Below, piece by piece: positions 17,401-25,040 of a DNA stretch of 64,000 nucleotides (positions are counted from its first letter, which is position 1; the number at the start of each line of letters is the position of its first letter). The notes under the pieces were generated by a model, which saw nothing but the letters and a program-made list of their open reading frames with translations, searched no databases and was not told the origin of the DNA. The position numbers and the translations under genes were made by a program. Source of the DNA: Nocardioides baculatus. GTDB taxonomy: Bacteria > Actinomycetota > Actinomycetes > Propionibacteriales > Nocardioidaceae. Location: the NCBI RefSeq assembly GCF_016735675.1, contig NZ_JAERSG010000005.1:124001-188000 (forward strand), written 5' to 3'.

Positions 17401-18081
17401 GTGAGTGACCTGATCGACACCACCGAGATGTACCTCCGCACGATCTACGAGCTCGTCGAGGAGGACATCGTCCCGCTGCGCGCGCGGATCGCGGAGCGGC
17501 TGCACCAGTCGGGGCCGACGGTTTCGCAGACGGTGGCGCGGATGGAGCGCGACGGGCTGCTCACGGTCCAGGGCGACCGCCACCTCGAGCTCACCGAGGA
17601 GGGCCAGCTGCTGGCCACCCGCGTGATGCGCAAGCACCGGCTCGCCGAGCGCCTGCTCACCGACGTGATCGGCCTCGACTGGGAGCTCGTGCACGCCGAG
17701 GCCTGCCGCTGGGAGCACGTGATGTCCGAGACGGTCGAGCGCCGGTTGCTCGAGCTGCTCGACCACCCCACCGAGTCGCCCTACGGCAACCCGATCCCCG
17801 GGCTCGAGGAGCTCGGGGACGCCACGGGTGAGGACTTCATGACCGACGTCGAGCCGCTCTCGGACGCCGCGATCGACGAGGACCAGCTGGTGCACGTCCG
17901 ACGGATCTCCGAGGAGATGCAGAAGGACGAGGAGCTGATGGCCCTGCTCCGCCGCGTCGGTGCCCTCCCCGGCAAGACGGTCACCATCGCCCGTACCGAC
18001 GAGGGGATCCTCATCGGCTCCGGCGGCGAGACCGCCGAGCTCGTGGTCGAGGCCGCCGAGCACATCTTCGTGCGCCGCTAG
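17401..18081 (+). CDS. DtxR/IdeR-family metal-dependent regulator
   Basis: A 226-residue iron- or manganese-responsive repressor. The N-terminal winged helix is LIDTTEMYLRTIYELVEEDIVPLRARIAERLHQSGPTVSQTVARMERDGLL, followed by the dimerisation/metal domain with EACRWEHVMSE (Cys, Glu, His ligands) and PYGNPIPG, then a C-terminal SH3-like domain (about residue 150 onward), as in IdeR. Full-length three-domain form. I choose GTG 17401 because CACAAT (17388-17393) lies seven bases upstream, the leaderless pattern; ATG 17392 would add three residues and overlap that box. No iron box was recognised nearby. Confidence 0.9.
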   Translation: MSDLIDTTEMYLRTIYELVEEDIVPLRARIAERLHQSGPTVSQTVARMERDGLLTVQGDRHLELTEEGQLLATRVMRKHRLAERLLTDVIGLDWELVHAEACRWEHVMSETVERRLLELLDHPTESPYGNPIPGLEELGDATGEDFMTDVEPLSDAAIDEDQLVHVRRISEEMQKDEELMALLRRVGALPGKTVTIARTDEGILIGSGGETAELVVEAAEHIFVRR

Positions 18082-18092
18082 GCAGGTTCGCT

Positions 18093-18177
18093 GTTGTCGG
18101 AGTCCCCGCACGTGCGGGGACTCCGACACCTGGAGGCCGTTGCAACCGCCTACAAGTGTCCGACTCGCCCTCCGAGT
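18093..18177. repeat. Repeat family B, copy 1 (85 bp palindromic element)
   Basis: An 85-base element whose core TGTCGGAGTCCCCGCAC/GTGCGGGGACTCCGACA (18095-18128) is a perfect palindrome with no spacer. A second stem, GGCCGTTGCAACCGCC, follows, then GTGTCCGACTCGCCCTCC. A copy at 59596-59680 matches without gaps, with about ten differences. It lies between convergent dtxR and sir2 and can act as a terminator. Its right third is inside the sir2 coding sequence. Confidence 0.85.
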
Positions 18178-19028
18178 TCACCCAGGAACTCGCTGCACCC
18201 CACCTCGAGCTTGTACGACGCCAGCGCATCACCGCGGGTCACACCACGGTTCACGATGACGATCGGCGTCCCTCCCGCGGCCGCGCGCTTCACGAACCGC
18301 AGCCCGCTCATGACCGTCAGGGACGACCCGGCGACCAGCATCGCGCCGCCGGTGCCGAGGGCCTCGACCGCGGCGTAGCAGCGGGCCACCCGGTCGGCAG
18401 GGACGTTCTCCCCGAAGAAGACCACGTCGGGCTTGAGCGGCCCACCGCAGTCGCACGTCGGCACCACGAAGTCGTCGGTCTCGTCGAGCTCGACGTCGCC
18501 GTCGGGCTTGGTGAGCGCCGCGCCGTGCCGCTCGATCCAGCCGGGGTTGAGCTCGTCGAGCACCCGCTCCAGCGCCGCCCGCGACGAGGTCCTACGGCAG
18601 GACAGGCAGATGACGTCGGCGACCCGGCCGTGCAGGGCGATCAGTCGCTGCGAGCCGGCGGCCTCGTGCAGGCCGTCGACGTTCTGCGTGATGAGCAGGA
18701 GCGGGTCGAGCGCGGCCAGCGCGCGGTGTCCGTCGTTGGGCTCGGCGCGGCCCATCCGCTGCCAACCCACGTGGCTGCGCGCCCAGTAGCGGCGCTGCGC
18801 CTCCGGCGTCGCGACGAACTCCTGGTAGGTCATCGGGGCGCGCACCGGCGCGCCCGGGCCGCGATAGTCCGGGATGCCCGAGTCGGTCGACAGGCCCGCG
18901 CCGGTCAGCACGACCAGCGGCCTGCCGGCGAGCAGGTCGAGTGCCGCCTCCACCACGGCCGGGTCCGCCTCGGCGGGCGCAGCCGGGTGCTCCGCGGGAG
19001 AGGTGTAAGCCGAGCGGCTCAGGGTCAC
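18150..19028 (-). CDS. Sir2-family NAD-dependent protein deacylase
   Basis: A 292-residue sirtuin removing acyl groups from lysines with NAD+. Motifs in order: GAGLSTDSGIPDYRG (NAD binding), ITQNVDGLHEAAGS, the catalytic histidine in ALHG, the zinc-site cysteines CLSC and the compressed CDCGG (C-x-C instead of the usual C-x-x-C), PDVVFFGE and AGSSLTVMSG. The last eight codons and stop lie within repeat family B, so the C-terminus (LGGRVGHL) is repeat-derived. The GTG start overlaps the upstream DUF2277 stop by four bases, so the two are probably co-transcribed. Confidence 0.9.
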   Translation of the reverse strand: MTLSRSAYTSPAEHPAAPAEADPAVVEAALDLLAGRPLVVLTGAGLSTDSGIPDYRGPGAPVRAPMTYQEFVATPEAQRRYWARSHVGWQRMGRAEPNDGHRALAALDPLLLITQNVDGLHEAAGSQRLIALHGRVADVICLSCRRTSSRAALERVLDELNPGWIERHGAALTKPDGDVELDETDDFVVPTCDCGGPLKPDVVFFGENVPADRVARCYAAVEALGTGGAMLVAGSSLTVMSGLRFVKRAAAGGTPIVIVNRGVTRGDALASYKLEVGCSEFLGELGGRVGHL

Positions 19029-19294
19029 GTGCCGTACCGGACCCGGGCCCTGGCGCGCGCCTTCTCCGCCTCGACCTCACGGTTCTTCGGCGGCGCGGTG
19101 GTCACCAGGTCGTCGAGCAGGTGCTCGGTGATGTGGGCGATCTCCTTCACCGCTGCGTAGAACGCGGCCTCGTTGGCCTGCGACGGCTTGGTCGTCCCGG
19201 CCACCTTGCGGACGTACTGCAGGGCGGCGGCCGTCACCTCGTCACGCGACGCGGGCGGCTCGAAGTTGTTCAGCGGGCGGATGTTGCGGCACAT
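19025..19294 (-). CDS. DUF2277 family protein
   Basis: An 89-residue small protein. The opening MCRNIRPLNNFEPPAS with the DEVTAAALQYVRKVAG helix is the hallmark of DUF2277, a family whose function is unknown to me. ALQYVRKVAG and a C-terminal charged helix (REVEAEKARARAR) are typical. The ATG at 19294 is leaderless, with TACGCT on its strand six bases upstream (19301-19306). It overlaps sir2 by four bases, an operon that could hint at a link to protein acylation; this is inference only. Confidence 0.85.
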   Translation of the reverse strand: MCRNIRPLNNFEPPASRDEVTAAALQYVRKVAGTTKPSQANEAAFYAAVKEIAHITEHLLDDLVTTAPPKNREVEAEKARARARVRYGT

Positions 19295-19313
19295 GCTGTG
19301 AGCGTACGACGCC

Positions 19314-19416
19314 CTCCCGCTGGTCGAGGAGGGACGAAGTCCCGTCACGAGACCTGGGTGCCCGGGCTGGCGGGTCTCGTGACGGGCGCCAGCGCGCCCT
19401 CCTCGACCAACGGGAG
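19314..19416. repeat. Large palindromic element (family D), terminator-like
   Basis: A nested palindrome of about 100 bases. Outer arms are CTCCCG (19314-19319)/CGGGAG (19411-19416) and TGGTCGAGGAGGG (19321-19333)/its complement (19397-19409). An inner 14-base stem is CCCGTCACGAGACC (19341-19354)/its complement (19373-19386). It lies after the beta-propeller gene and before the DUF2277 promoter, so it may terminate the former. I recall similar GTCGAGGAGG/GTCACGAGACC elements as common in Nocardioides genomes; this is from memory. Confidence 0.7.
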
Positions 19417-19421
19417 AGCGG

Positions 19422-21290
19422 TCACACGGAGAAGAAGGAGACGTCCTCGCCCGTCACCAGCGCGACCTTGCCGGAGGAGAGCGGCACCAGCCGCACCTGG
19501 GCGACGTCGCTGCCGTGCTCGACCTCGACCATCCGGTTCGTCATCGAGCCGTCGTCGAGCGAGAGCACCGAGACCCAGCCGGTGGTGCCGCTCCAACCCT
19601 GCGAGACGACGGTCAGCGCGACCCGCTGCTCGGGCAGCCAGGTGAACTGGCGGGGATCGCTGGCCGCGCCGGCCCAGGTCTCCCTGTCGTAGCGCACGAC
19701 GTCGATCTGCCGCGGGTCGGTCAGGTCGGTCACGTCGAACAGCGCCGCCTGCGCACCGCGGGTCATCCCGTCGAGCGTCGCGTCCTGGCCCATCCCGATG
19801 AGCCGGTGCTCACCGAGCGGGTGGAGGTACTCCGAGAAGCCGGGGATCTTGAGCTCGCCGAGCAGCCGCGGGGCGGCCGGGTCGCTCAGGTCGATCGCGT
19901 AGAGCGGGTCGGTCTGGCGGAACGTCACCACGATCGCAAGGTCGTCGAACCACCGCACCGACTTGATCTGCTCGTCGACGCCGAGGTCGTCGACCCTGCC
20001 GTCCTCCACCAGCGAGGAGCCGTCCTCGCGCAGGGTGATCACCGAGTTGAAGTTGCCGGTCTCGCTGCTCGGCCCGACCGCGACCCGGAGCGAGCCGCCG
20101 ACGGCGTCCATCGACCAGCGGTCGGCGATCGTGCCCTCGACCTCGCCGGACGCAACGTACGTCGTCTCGACCCCGTCGAGGGCGAAGGCGTAGAGCGGCG
20201 TCGTGCCGGACGTCGTGCCCGGGCCGATGCGGCAGTCCATGCAGTCGCCCCACATGCCCCACTGCGGGCCGCCGGCGGCGAGGTAGAACCGGTCGGTCGA
20301 GAAGTACGCCGTGTCGCTGTCCGTCGCGACCGCGGTCGTGGACCGCTCCGTGGGCTCGGCGGGGTCGAAGGCGATGACGGTGGTGGTGCCGAGCGCGACC
20401 GTCTCGTCGTCGGGGACGGCGACGTCGGAGCAGTCGACCGCCGGCTCGCCGCCGATGCTCGGCAGCCAGTCGGCGAGCGTGGTGTCGCGGACCAGCGCGC
20501 GGTTGCGCAGGCGCGCACGAACCTGCCCGAACGTCCCGTCCGGGTAGGAGAAGTCGAGCTCCGGCAGCCCGGTCTGCAGCACGACGCGTACGACGTCGCC
20601 GTGCAGCCGCACGGCGGACGCGCGACCGCGGACCGTGGTGGCGTCGACGATGCTCGGCGAGGTCGGGTCGGCCAGGTCGACCGTCGTGATGGTGGTGTCG
20701 AGGCCGTCCGGCGAGGTGCCGAGCACCACCGCGCGACCGCCGACCAGGAGGAGCTCGCCGCCCAGGTCGCCAAGGAGGCCGTGGCCGCGGGAGTCCTCGA
20801 TGCGGGTGGTGGACAGCAGCGACGGCTCGTCCCCGGACACGTCGTACGCCAGCAGCTCGCCGTCGCGCATCCGCAGGAGGAGGGGGCCGGCGACCTTGAC
20901 CACGTCGGACTCGTCGACGCCGAGCTCCTGCACGTTGGTGCCGGACTCGTTGCTCGTGGACCGCGAGGTCTTCACCGTCGAACCGGCCGCGCGCTGGACG
21001 CCCGAGGCCGTCGGCGAGCTCATCTCGGCGTCACCGCCGGCGGCGTCGAACATGACGATTCCCGAGCCCCAGCCGTAGGGGCCGACCTGCTCGAGGCCGC
21101 GATCGATGTAGGAGTCGAGGAGGTCGTCGCAGCTGGCGGCGACGGCGAGGTCGGCGTTGGCCAGCGCGATCGGCGCCGAGGCGGGCGGCGTGGTGCGACC
21201 GCTGTCGTCGCCCAGCAGGTAGCCCACGCCGACGGCCGCAGCGAGGGTCGTCGTGGCTGCGACGGTGGTGGTGAAACGGCGGAGGCTCAT
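19422..21290 (-). CDS. Exported beta-propeller domain protein
   Basis: A 622-residue surface protein of the secreted Beta_propel family found in actinobacteria and archaea. A twin-arginine-free signal anchor lies at residues 3-28. A conserved block near residue 118 reads TNVQELGVDESDVVKVAG, which is diagnostic of the family; repeated strands follow (LLLRMRDGELLAYDV, ELLLVGGRAVVLG, VVRVVLQTGLPEL, YALDLSDPAAPRLLGELKIPGFSEYLHPL). Six or seven propeller blades are likely. Two cysteine pairs (CDD, WGDCMDC) suggest oxidative folding. Function is unknown. The ATG at 21290 was chosen so that the signal segment is N-terminal. Divergent from the reductase gene with 52 bases between starts. Confidence 0.8.
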   Translation of the reverse strand: MSLRRFTTTVAATTTLAAAVGVGYLLGDDSGRTTPPASAPIALANADLAVAASCDDLLDSYIDRGLEQVGPYGWGSGIVMFDAAGGDAEMSSPTASGVQRAAGSTVKTSRSTSNESGTNVQELGVDESDVVKVAGPLLLRMRDGELLAYDVSGDEPSLLSTTRIEDSRGHGLLGDLGGELLLVGGRAVVLGTSPDGLDTTITTVDLADPTSPSIVDATTVRGRASAVRLHGDVVRVVLQTGLPELDFSYPDGTFGQVRARLRNRALVRDTTLADWLPSIGGEPAVDCSDVAVPDDETVALGTTTVIAFDPAEPTERSTTAVATDSDTAYFSTDRFYLAAGGPQWGMWGDCMDCRIGPGTTSGTTPLYAFALDGVETTYVASGEVEGTIADRWSMDAVGGSLRVAVGPSSETGNFNSVITLREDGSSLVEDGRVDDLGVDEQIKSVRWFDDLAIVVTFRQTDPLYAIDLSDPAAPRLLGELKIPGFSEYLHPLGEHRLIGMGQDATLDGMTRGAQAALFDVTDLTDPRQIDVVRYDRETWAGAASDPRQFTWLPEQRVALTVVSQGWSGTTGWVSVLSLDDGSMTNRMVEVEHGSDVAQVRLVPLSSGKVALVTGEDVSFFSV

Positions 21291-21342
21291 GGCCGTGGGA
21301 CGGGCCGGTCGGGGCCCCGGTTCCGCGTGGCACGATGGCGCG

Positions 21343-22515
21343 ATGAGCGACACGGAGCGGGACAGCCACCGGGACCTGGACATCGTGCTGTTCGGGGCCA
21401 CCGGCTTCACCGGCGGCCTCACCGCCGACTACCTCGCCGAGCACGCTCCGTCGGGTCTGCGCTGGGCGATCGCGGGGCGCAACGCCGACAAGCTCGAGGC
21501 CGTACGCGCCCGGCTCGGGGCGGACGTCGAGGTGCTGGTGGCCGACTCGACCGACCCGGCCGCGCTGTCCGACATCGCGCGCCGCACCCGCGTCGTGATC
21601 ACGACGATCGGCCCCTACCTCGAGCACGGCGCGCCACTGGTCGCCGCCTGCGCCGAGGCCGGCACCGACTACGTCGACCTGACGGGTGAGCCCGAGTTCG
21701 TCGACCAGACCTTCCTCGCCCACCACCAGACGGCCGTCCGGACCGGCGCCCGGCTCGTGCATGCCTGCGGCTTCGACTCGATCCCGCACGACCTGGGTGC
21801 CTACTTCACCGTCCAGCAGCTGCCGTCGGACGCGCCGATCACGCTGCGCGGCGTGGTCCGGTCCGCGGGCACCTTCTCCGGCGGCACGTTCCACTCGGCG
21901 CTCAACCAGTTCGCCCGCGCCAAGGACATGAGGAAGACCTACGCCGCCCGCCGCCGCGCGGAGGGCAAGCCCGCCGACGGCCGGTCGTCGCGCTCGGTCG
22001 GTGGCAAGCCGCACCGCGACCCGGTGCTCGGCTACTGGCTGCTCCCGCTGCCGACGATCGACCCGATCATCGTCGCGCGCAGCGGCGCCGCGCTGCCGGC
22101 GTACGGCCCGAAGTTCCGCTACTCCCACTGGGCCGGCACCAAGACGCTGCGCTACGCCCTCGGCGGTGCGGTCGGTGTCGGCGTGCTGACCGTCGCCGCC
22201 CAGGTGCCCCCGGTGCGCGACTTCCTCAAGGGCAAGGTGCCGCAGGGGTCCGGGCCCGACGAGGCCAAGCGCGACAAGTCGTGGTTCACCGTGGACTTCG
22301 TCGGCGAGGGCGGCGGCCGGACGGTGCGCACCAAGGTGTCGGGCGGTGACCCCGGCTACACCGAGACGGCGAAGATGTTGTCGGAGGCGGCGCTCTGCCT
22401 GGCCTTCGACGACAACCCGGAGACCTCGGGCCAGGTCACCCCCGTCGTTGCGATGGGTGACGCGCTGCTCGCCCGGCTCCAGGCCGCGGGCATCCGCTTC
22501 GAGACGGTGTCCTGA
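21343..22515 (+). CDS. Saccharopine dehydrogenase-like / trans-acting enoyl reductase family
   Basis: A 390-residue NAD(P)-dependent oxidoreductase. The Rossmann fold begins at LDIVLFGATGFTGGLTADYLAEH, followed by RWAIAGRNADKLEAVRARLG, TTIGPYLEHGAPLVAACAEAGTDYVDLTGE and HACGFDSIPHDLGAY. These match the actinobacterial family that includes the trans-acting enoyl reductase of mycobacterial phenolic lipid synthesis. Other members are of unknown substrate. The C-terminal FTVDFVGEGGGRTVRTKVSGGDPGYTETAKMLSE is also family-typical. CACGAT six bases before the ATG suggests a leaderless start. No polyketide or lipid genes adjoin, so a specific lipid role is not supported. Confidence 0.75.
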   Translation: MSDTERDSHRDLDIVLFGATGFTGGLTADYLAEHAPSGLRWAIAGRNADKLEAVRARLGADVEVLVADSTDPAALSDIARRTRVVITTIGPYLEHGAPLVAACAEAGTDYVDLTGEPEFVDQTFLAHHQTAVRTGARLVHACGFDSIPHDLGAYFTVQQLPSDAPITLRGVVRSAGTFSGGTFHSALNQFARAKDMRKTYAARRRAEGKPADGRSSRSVGGKPHRDPVLGYWLLPLPTIDPIIVARSGAALPAYGPKFRYSHWAGTKTLRYALGGAVGVGVLTVAAQVPPVRDFLKGKVPQGSGPDEAKRDKSWFTVDFVGEGGGRTVRTKVSGGDPGYTETAKMLSEAALCLAFDDNPETSGQVTPVVAMGDALLARLQAAGIRFETVS

Positions 22516-22721
22516 CCCGCACCTGACCCTCTCCGGACGGGCACCGGACGCCCCGCGCGCCGCGTGTGAGCGTGGCCGAACGAATTACACAATTGTTCTT
22601 CTCTCATCGGCGTGGCGGCCTTGACAGATCGCTCCTACGATCTCTCTTTGTGTCCCTCCCGCCTCATCTTTCACATTCGTCACAACAGCCCCACGCGGCT
22701 CGCGGAGCGCTGCGCGCTGTC

Positions 22722-24326
22722 GTGACGTGGGTGGGTCGGACGACCCGGCTGGCGGTCGGCGCCCTCGCGCTCGTCCTGCTCGTCACGCCGACCACTGCGA
22801 GCCGGATCGACCTCACCACCTCGACCTACCTCTGCACCGGGTACGCCGGGTGCCAGGCCGCCGGCTACGGCAACTACGGCTACCGGCAGGCGTCGTCGGC
22901 GATGTTCTGGAAGATGTACGCCGGGCACAACTGCACCAACTACGTGGCGTACCGCCTCATCCAGTCGGGCATGTCGACGACCCGGCCCTGGGAGGGCAAC
23001 GGCAACGCCTCCAACTGGGGCGCGGCGATGGCGAGCATCACCGACCAGTCGCCGCGGGTCGGCGCGGTCGCGTGGTACCAGTCCAACGTGTCGCCGGCGG
23101 GCTCCAACGGCCACGTCGCCTACGTCGAGCAGGTCATCTCCGAGACCGAGATCGTCGTCTCGGAGGACTACTGGGGCGGCGACTTCCACTGGCGCCGCGT
23201 CACCAAGACCGGTGGCGGCTGGCCCAGCGGCTTCATCCACTTCAACGACAAGGTCGTGGAGCCCACGACCCCGCCCGTCATCTCCGGGACCCCCGCAGTC
23301 GGAGCGCCGCTCGTCGTCGAGACCGGCGCCTGGACGCCGACCCCCACCGCCGTCGCCGTGCGCTGGCTCGCCGACGGTGCCGAGATCCCCGGCGCCACCG
23401 CGGCGACGTACGTCCCCACGCCCGACGTGAAGGGCAAGACCCTCACCGCCGAGGTCACCGCCCAGCTCGACGGCTACCAGCCCGGCAACGCGTCGCTGGC
23501 CACGGCCCCGGTCGCACCCGGCACGTTCACGCGCACCGCAGTGCCGGCGATCGAGGGGACCCCCCAGGTCGGCCAGACGCTGATGCTCACCCCGTCCTCG
23601 TGGTCGCCGCAGCCCGCCAAGGTCAAGACCCAGTGGTACGCCAACGGCCAGGCGCTCGACGGCGCGACCGGGTCGAGCCTCGTCCTGACGCGGAGCATGA
23701 TCGACAAGACCATCACCGCACGCTCGATCGCCAGCGCCGGCGGCTTCAAGAAGTCGCGCTCGGCCGCACCGGCGACCACACCCGTGCTCGCCAAGCCCGT
23801 CACGGTCACCGCACCGACCGTCGTGCAGGGCAAGGCCAAGGTCGGGAGCAAGCTGGTCGCCAAGGTCGGCGCTGCCCGGCCCACCAACGCCACGCCGTCG
23901 TACCGGTGGCTCCGCGACGGCAAGCGGATCGCCGGGACCACGCGCAACACCTACACCGTCCGCCGCGGCGACGTCGGGCACGGCCTGTCGGTCGAGGTCA
24001 CCTGGACCAAGCGCTACTTCCGCGACACCGTGGAGACCGTCGCTGCGCCGGCCGTCAAGGCGGTCTCCGACGTCCGGGTCGGCACCGACGTCGGACGCAG
24101 GAAGGTGACGATCGACGTCAAGGTCAAGGCGCCCGGAGCGGCGAAGCCGGCCGGGGCGATCACCGTCACCCTCGGTGGGCGCACCGTCGAGGCCCCGGTC
24201 GTCGAGGGCACGGCACACGTGGTCCTGCGGAAGCTGAAGCCCGGCACCAAGCCGCTGGTCGTGCGCTACTCCGGCACCGACCTCGTCCTGCCGGACGTCG
24301 CCCGCTCGACGCTGACGGTTCCGTAG
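22722..24326 (+). CDS. Secreted CHAP-domain amidase with three Ig-like repeats
   Basis: A 534-residue exported cell-wall enzyme candidate. The signal peptide (WVGRTTRLAVGALALVLLVTPTTAS) starts directly at the GTG I chose. A CHAP domain follows (about residues 35-160): the catalytic cysteine is in AGHNCTNYVAY, the histidine in GSNGHVAYVEQV, and the third residue in VVSEDYW. Three to four repeats of about 90 residues follow, each with an Ig/Big-like pattern (P-x-I-x-G-T-P-x-V-G, W-x-P-x-P, Y-x-W/V-L-x-D-G), suitable as spacers or wall-binding modules. The 206 bases upstream are AT-richer and hold no other gene; an in-frame GTG at 22650 is possible but would bury the signal peptide. TTGACA at 22621 is a possible -35. 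Confidence 0.8.
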   Translation: MTWVGRTTRLAVGALALVLLVTPTTASRIDLTTSTYLCTGYAGCQAAGYGNYGYRQASSAMFWKMYAGHNCTNYVAYRLIQSGMSTTRPWEGNGNASNWGAAMASITDQSPRVGAVAWYQSNVSPAGSNGHVAYVEQVISETEIVVSEDYWGGDFHWRRVTKTGGGWPSGFIHFNDKVVEPTTPPVISGTPAVGAPLVVETGAWTPTPTAVAVRWLADGAEIPGATAATYVPTPDVKGKTLTAEVTAQLDGYQPGNASLATAPVAPGTFTRTAVPAIEGTPQVGQTLMLTPSSWSPQPAKVKTQWYANGQALDGATGSSLVLTRSMIDKTITARSIASAGGFKKSRSAAPATTPVLAKPVTVTAPTVVQGKAKVGSKLVAKVGAARPTNATPSYRWLRDGKRIAGTTRNTYTVRRGDVGHGLSVEVTWTKRYFRDTVETVAAPAVKAVSDVRVGTDVGRRKVTIDVKVKAPGAAKPAGAITVTLGGRTVEAPVVEGTAHVVLRKLKPGTKPLVVRYSGTDLVLPDVARSTLTVP

Positions 24327-24355
24327 GCGTTTCCCGGGCCGGGCACACTGGCACG

Positions 24356-24757
24356 GTGATCTCCCACGACCTCGCCCGCCGCCTGCGCGACGCCGGCGTG
24401 ACGTGGTCGCCGCGCAACGGCGACACCTTCTGGGTGCCCGACCGCGAGCTCGACGACACGGTGTTCACGGTGAGCGACATGGTGGTCGAGGTGCGCGACC
24501 TGCCCCACGGCCGCACGCTCGCCTTCAACGGGACGACCGAGTGGGCGCTCGACGACGTGGACGAGCGCGAGGCGGTCTGGCTGCCCCGACTCGACCAGCT
24601 CCTCGAGCTGCTCGGTCCGGACTTCGTCAGCCTGGCCGCGCGGTCCGGCGGGCACGTCGTACGCATCCGGGTGCGGGACGCCGAGCAGGAGCACGTCGAC
24701 GTCGGTGCCGAGGACGCGGCGGCGCGTGCCGTGCTGGCGTTGCTGCGGGGTCGCTAG
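24356..24757 (+). CDS. Conserved actinobacterial protein, function unknown
   Basis: A 133-residue cytoplasmic protein. I recognise it as a small actinobacterial family often labelled pilus assembly protein CpaE, but it has no CpaE ATPase or receiver domain and is far too short, so the label is not supported. Visible features: DTFWVPDRELDDTVFTVSDMVVEV, FNGTTEWALD, and VWLPRLDQLLELLG, suggesting an alpha/beta fold. No signal peptide or TM segment. The GTG is preceded by CACACT six bases upstream (leaderless pattern). It stands between the CHAP gene and tRNA-Arg. Confidence 0.7.
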   Translation: MISHDLARRLRDAGVTWSPRNGDTFWVPDRELDDTVFTVSDMVVEVRDLPHGRTLAFNGTTEWALDDVDEREAVWLPRLDQLLELLGPDFVSLAARSGGHVVRIRVRDAEQEHVDVGAEDAAARAVLALLRGR

Positions 24758-24766
24758 GACCAGGTG

Positions 24767-24842
24767 TGGTGCCCCAGGCAAGAGTCGAACTTGCGACCTT
24801 TCGCTTAGGAGGCGGCTGCTCTATCCACTGAGCTACTGGGGC
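24767..24842 (-). tRNA. tRNA-Arg (CCU), CCA encoded
   Basis: A complete cloverleaf on the minus strand: acceptor GCCCCAG/CTGGGGC, D-stem GCTC/GAGC, T-arm GCAAG-TTCGACT-CTTGC, anticodon loop CTCCTAA with CCT at positions 34-36, discriminator A and an encoded CCA. The anticodon stem is GCCGC against GCGAA, so only the three pairs nearest the loop form; 27-43 and 28-42 are mismatched. It may still be functional, since every other element is intact. Confidence 0.9.
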
Positions 24843-24988
24843 GTGGCGGGCAGCATCCTGCCACGACCGCGTACGTCGTCGCGCAACGGTGGCGCACGGG
24901 CAGCCACGCCCGTCGGGGTGTGTCCCACGTCTGTCCGGCGCCCCTAGCGTCGCGACCAGCCCCGCTCCGACCCGCGGCCCCAGACGCA

Positions 24989-25008
24989 CGGTGGAGCACC
25001 CTCCACCG
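24989..25008. promoter_or_regulatory. Palindrome upstream of the sugar importer operon
   Basis: CGGTGGAG-CACC-CTCCACCG, a perfect 8-base inverted repeat 32 bases before the binding-protein start and downstream of a possible -10 (TAGCGT, 24945-24950). It could be an operator or a leader hairpin. The surrounding 198 bases between the tRNA and the operon hold no other recognised feature. Confidence 0.35.
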
Positions 25009-25040
25009 GTCTTGTGCTCACGACAGATCGGGACTCCTGC

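Noticed and set aside
22516..22721. ydaO-type c-di-AMP riboswitch upstream of the CHAP gene
   Set aside because: Wall hydrolases in actinobacteria often have one, but I could not find its conserved blocks here.
24356..24757. Pilus assembly protein CpaE
   Set aside because: The commonly used label is not supported: there is no ATPase or receiver domain and no pilus genes nearby.
24767..24842. Integration site at tRNA-Arg
   Set aside because: No integrase gene, no direct repeat of the tRNA 3' end and no foreign-looking island nearby were seen.
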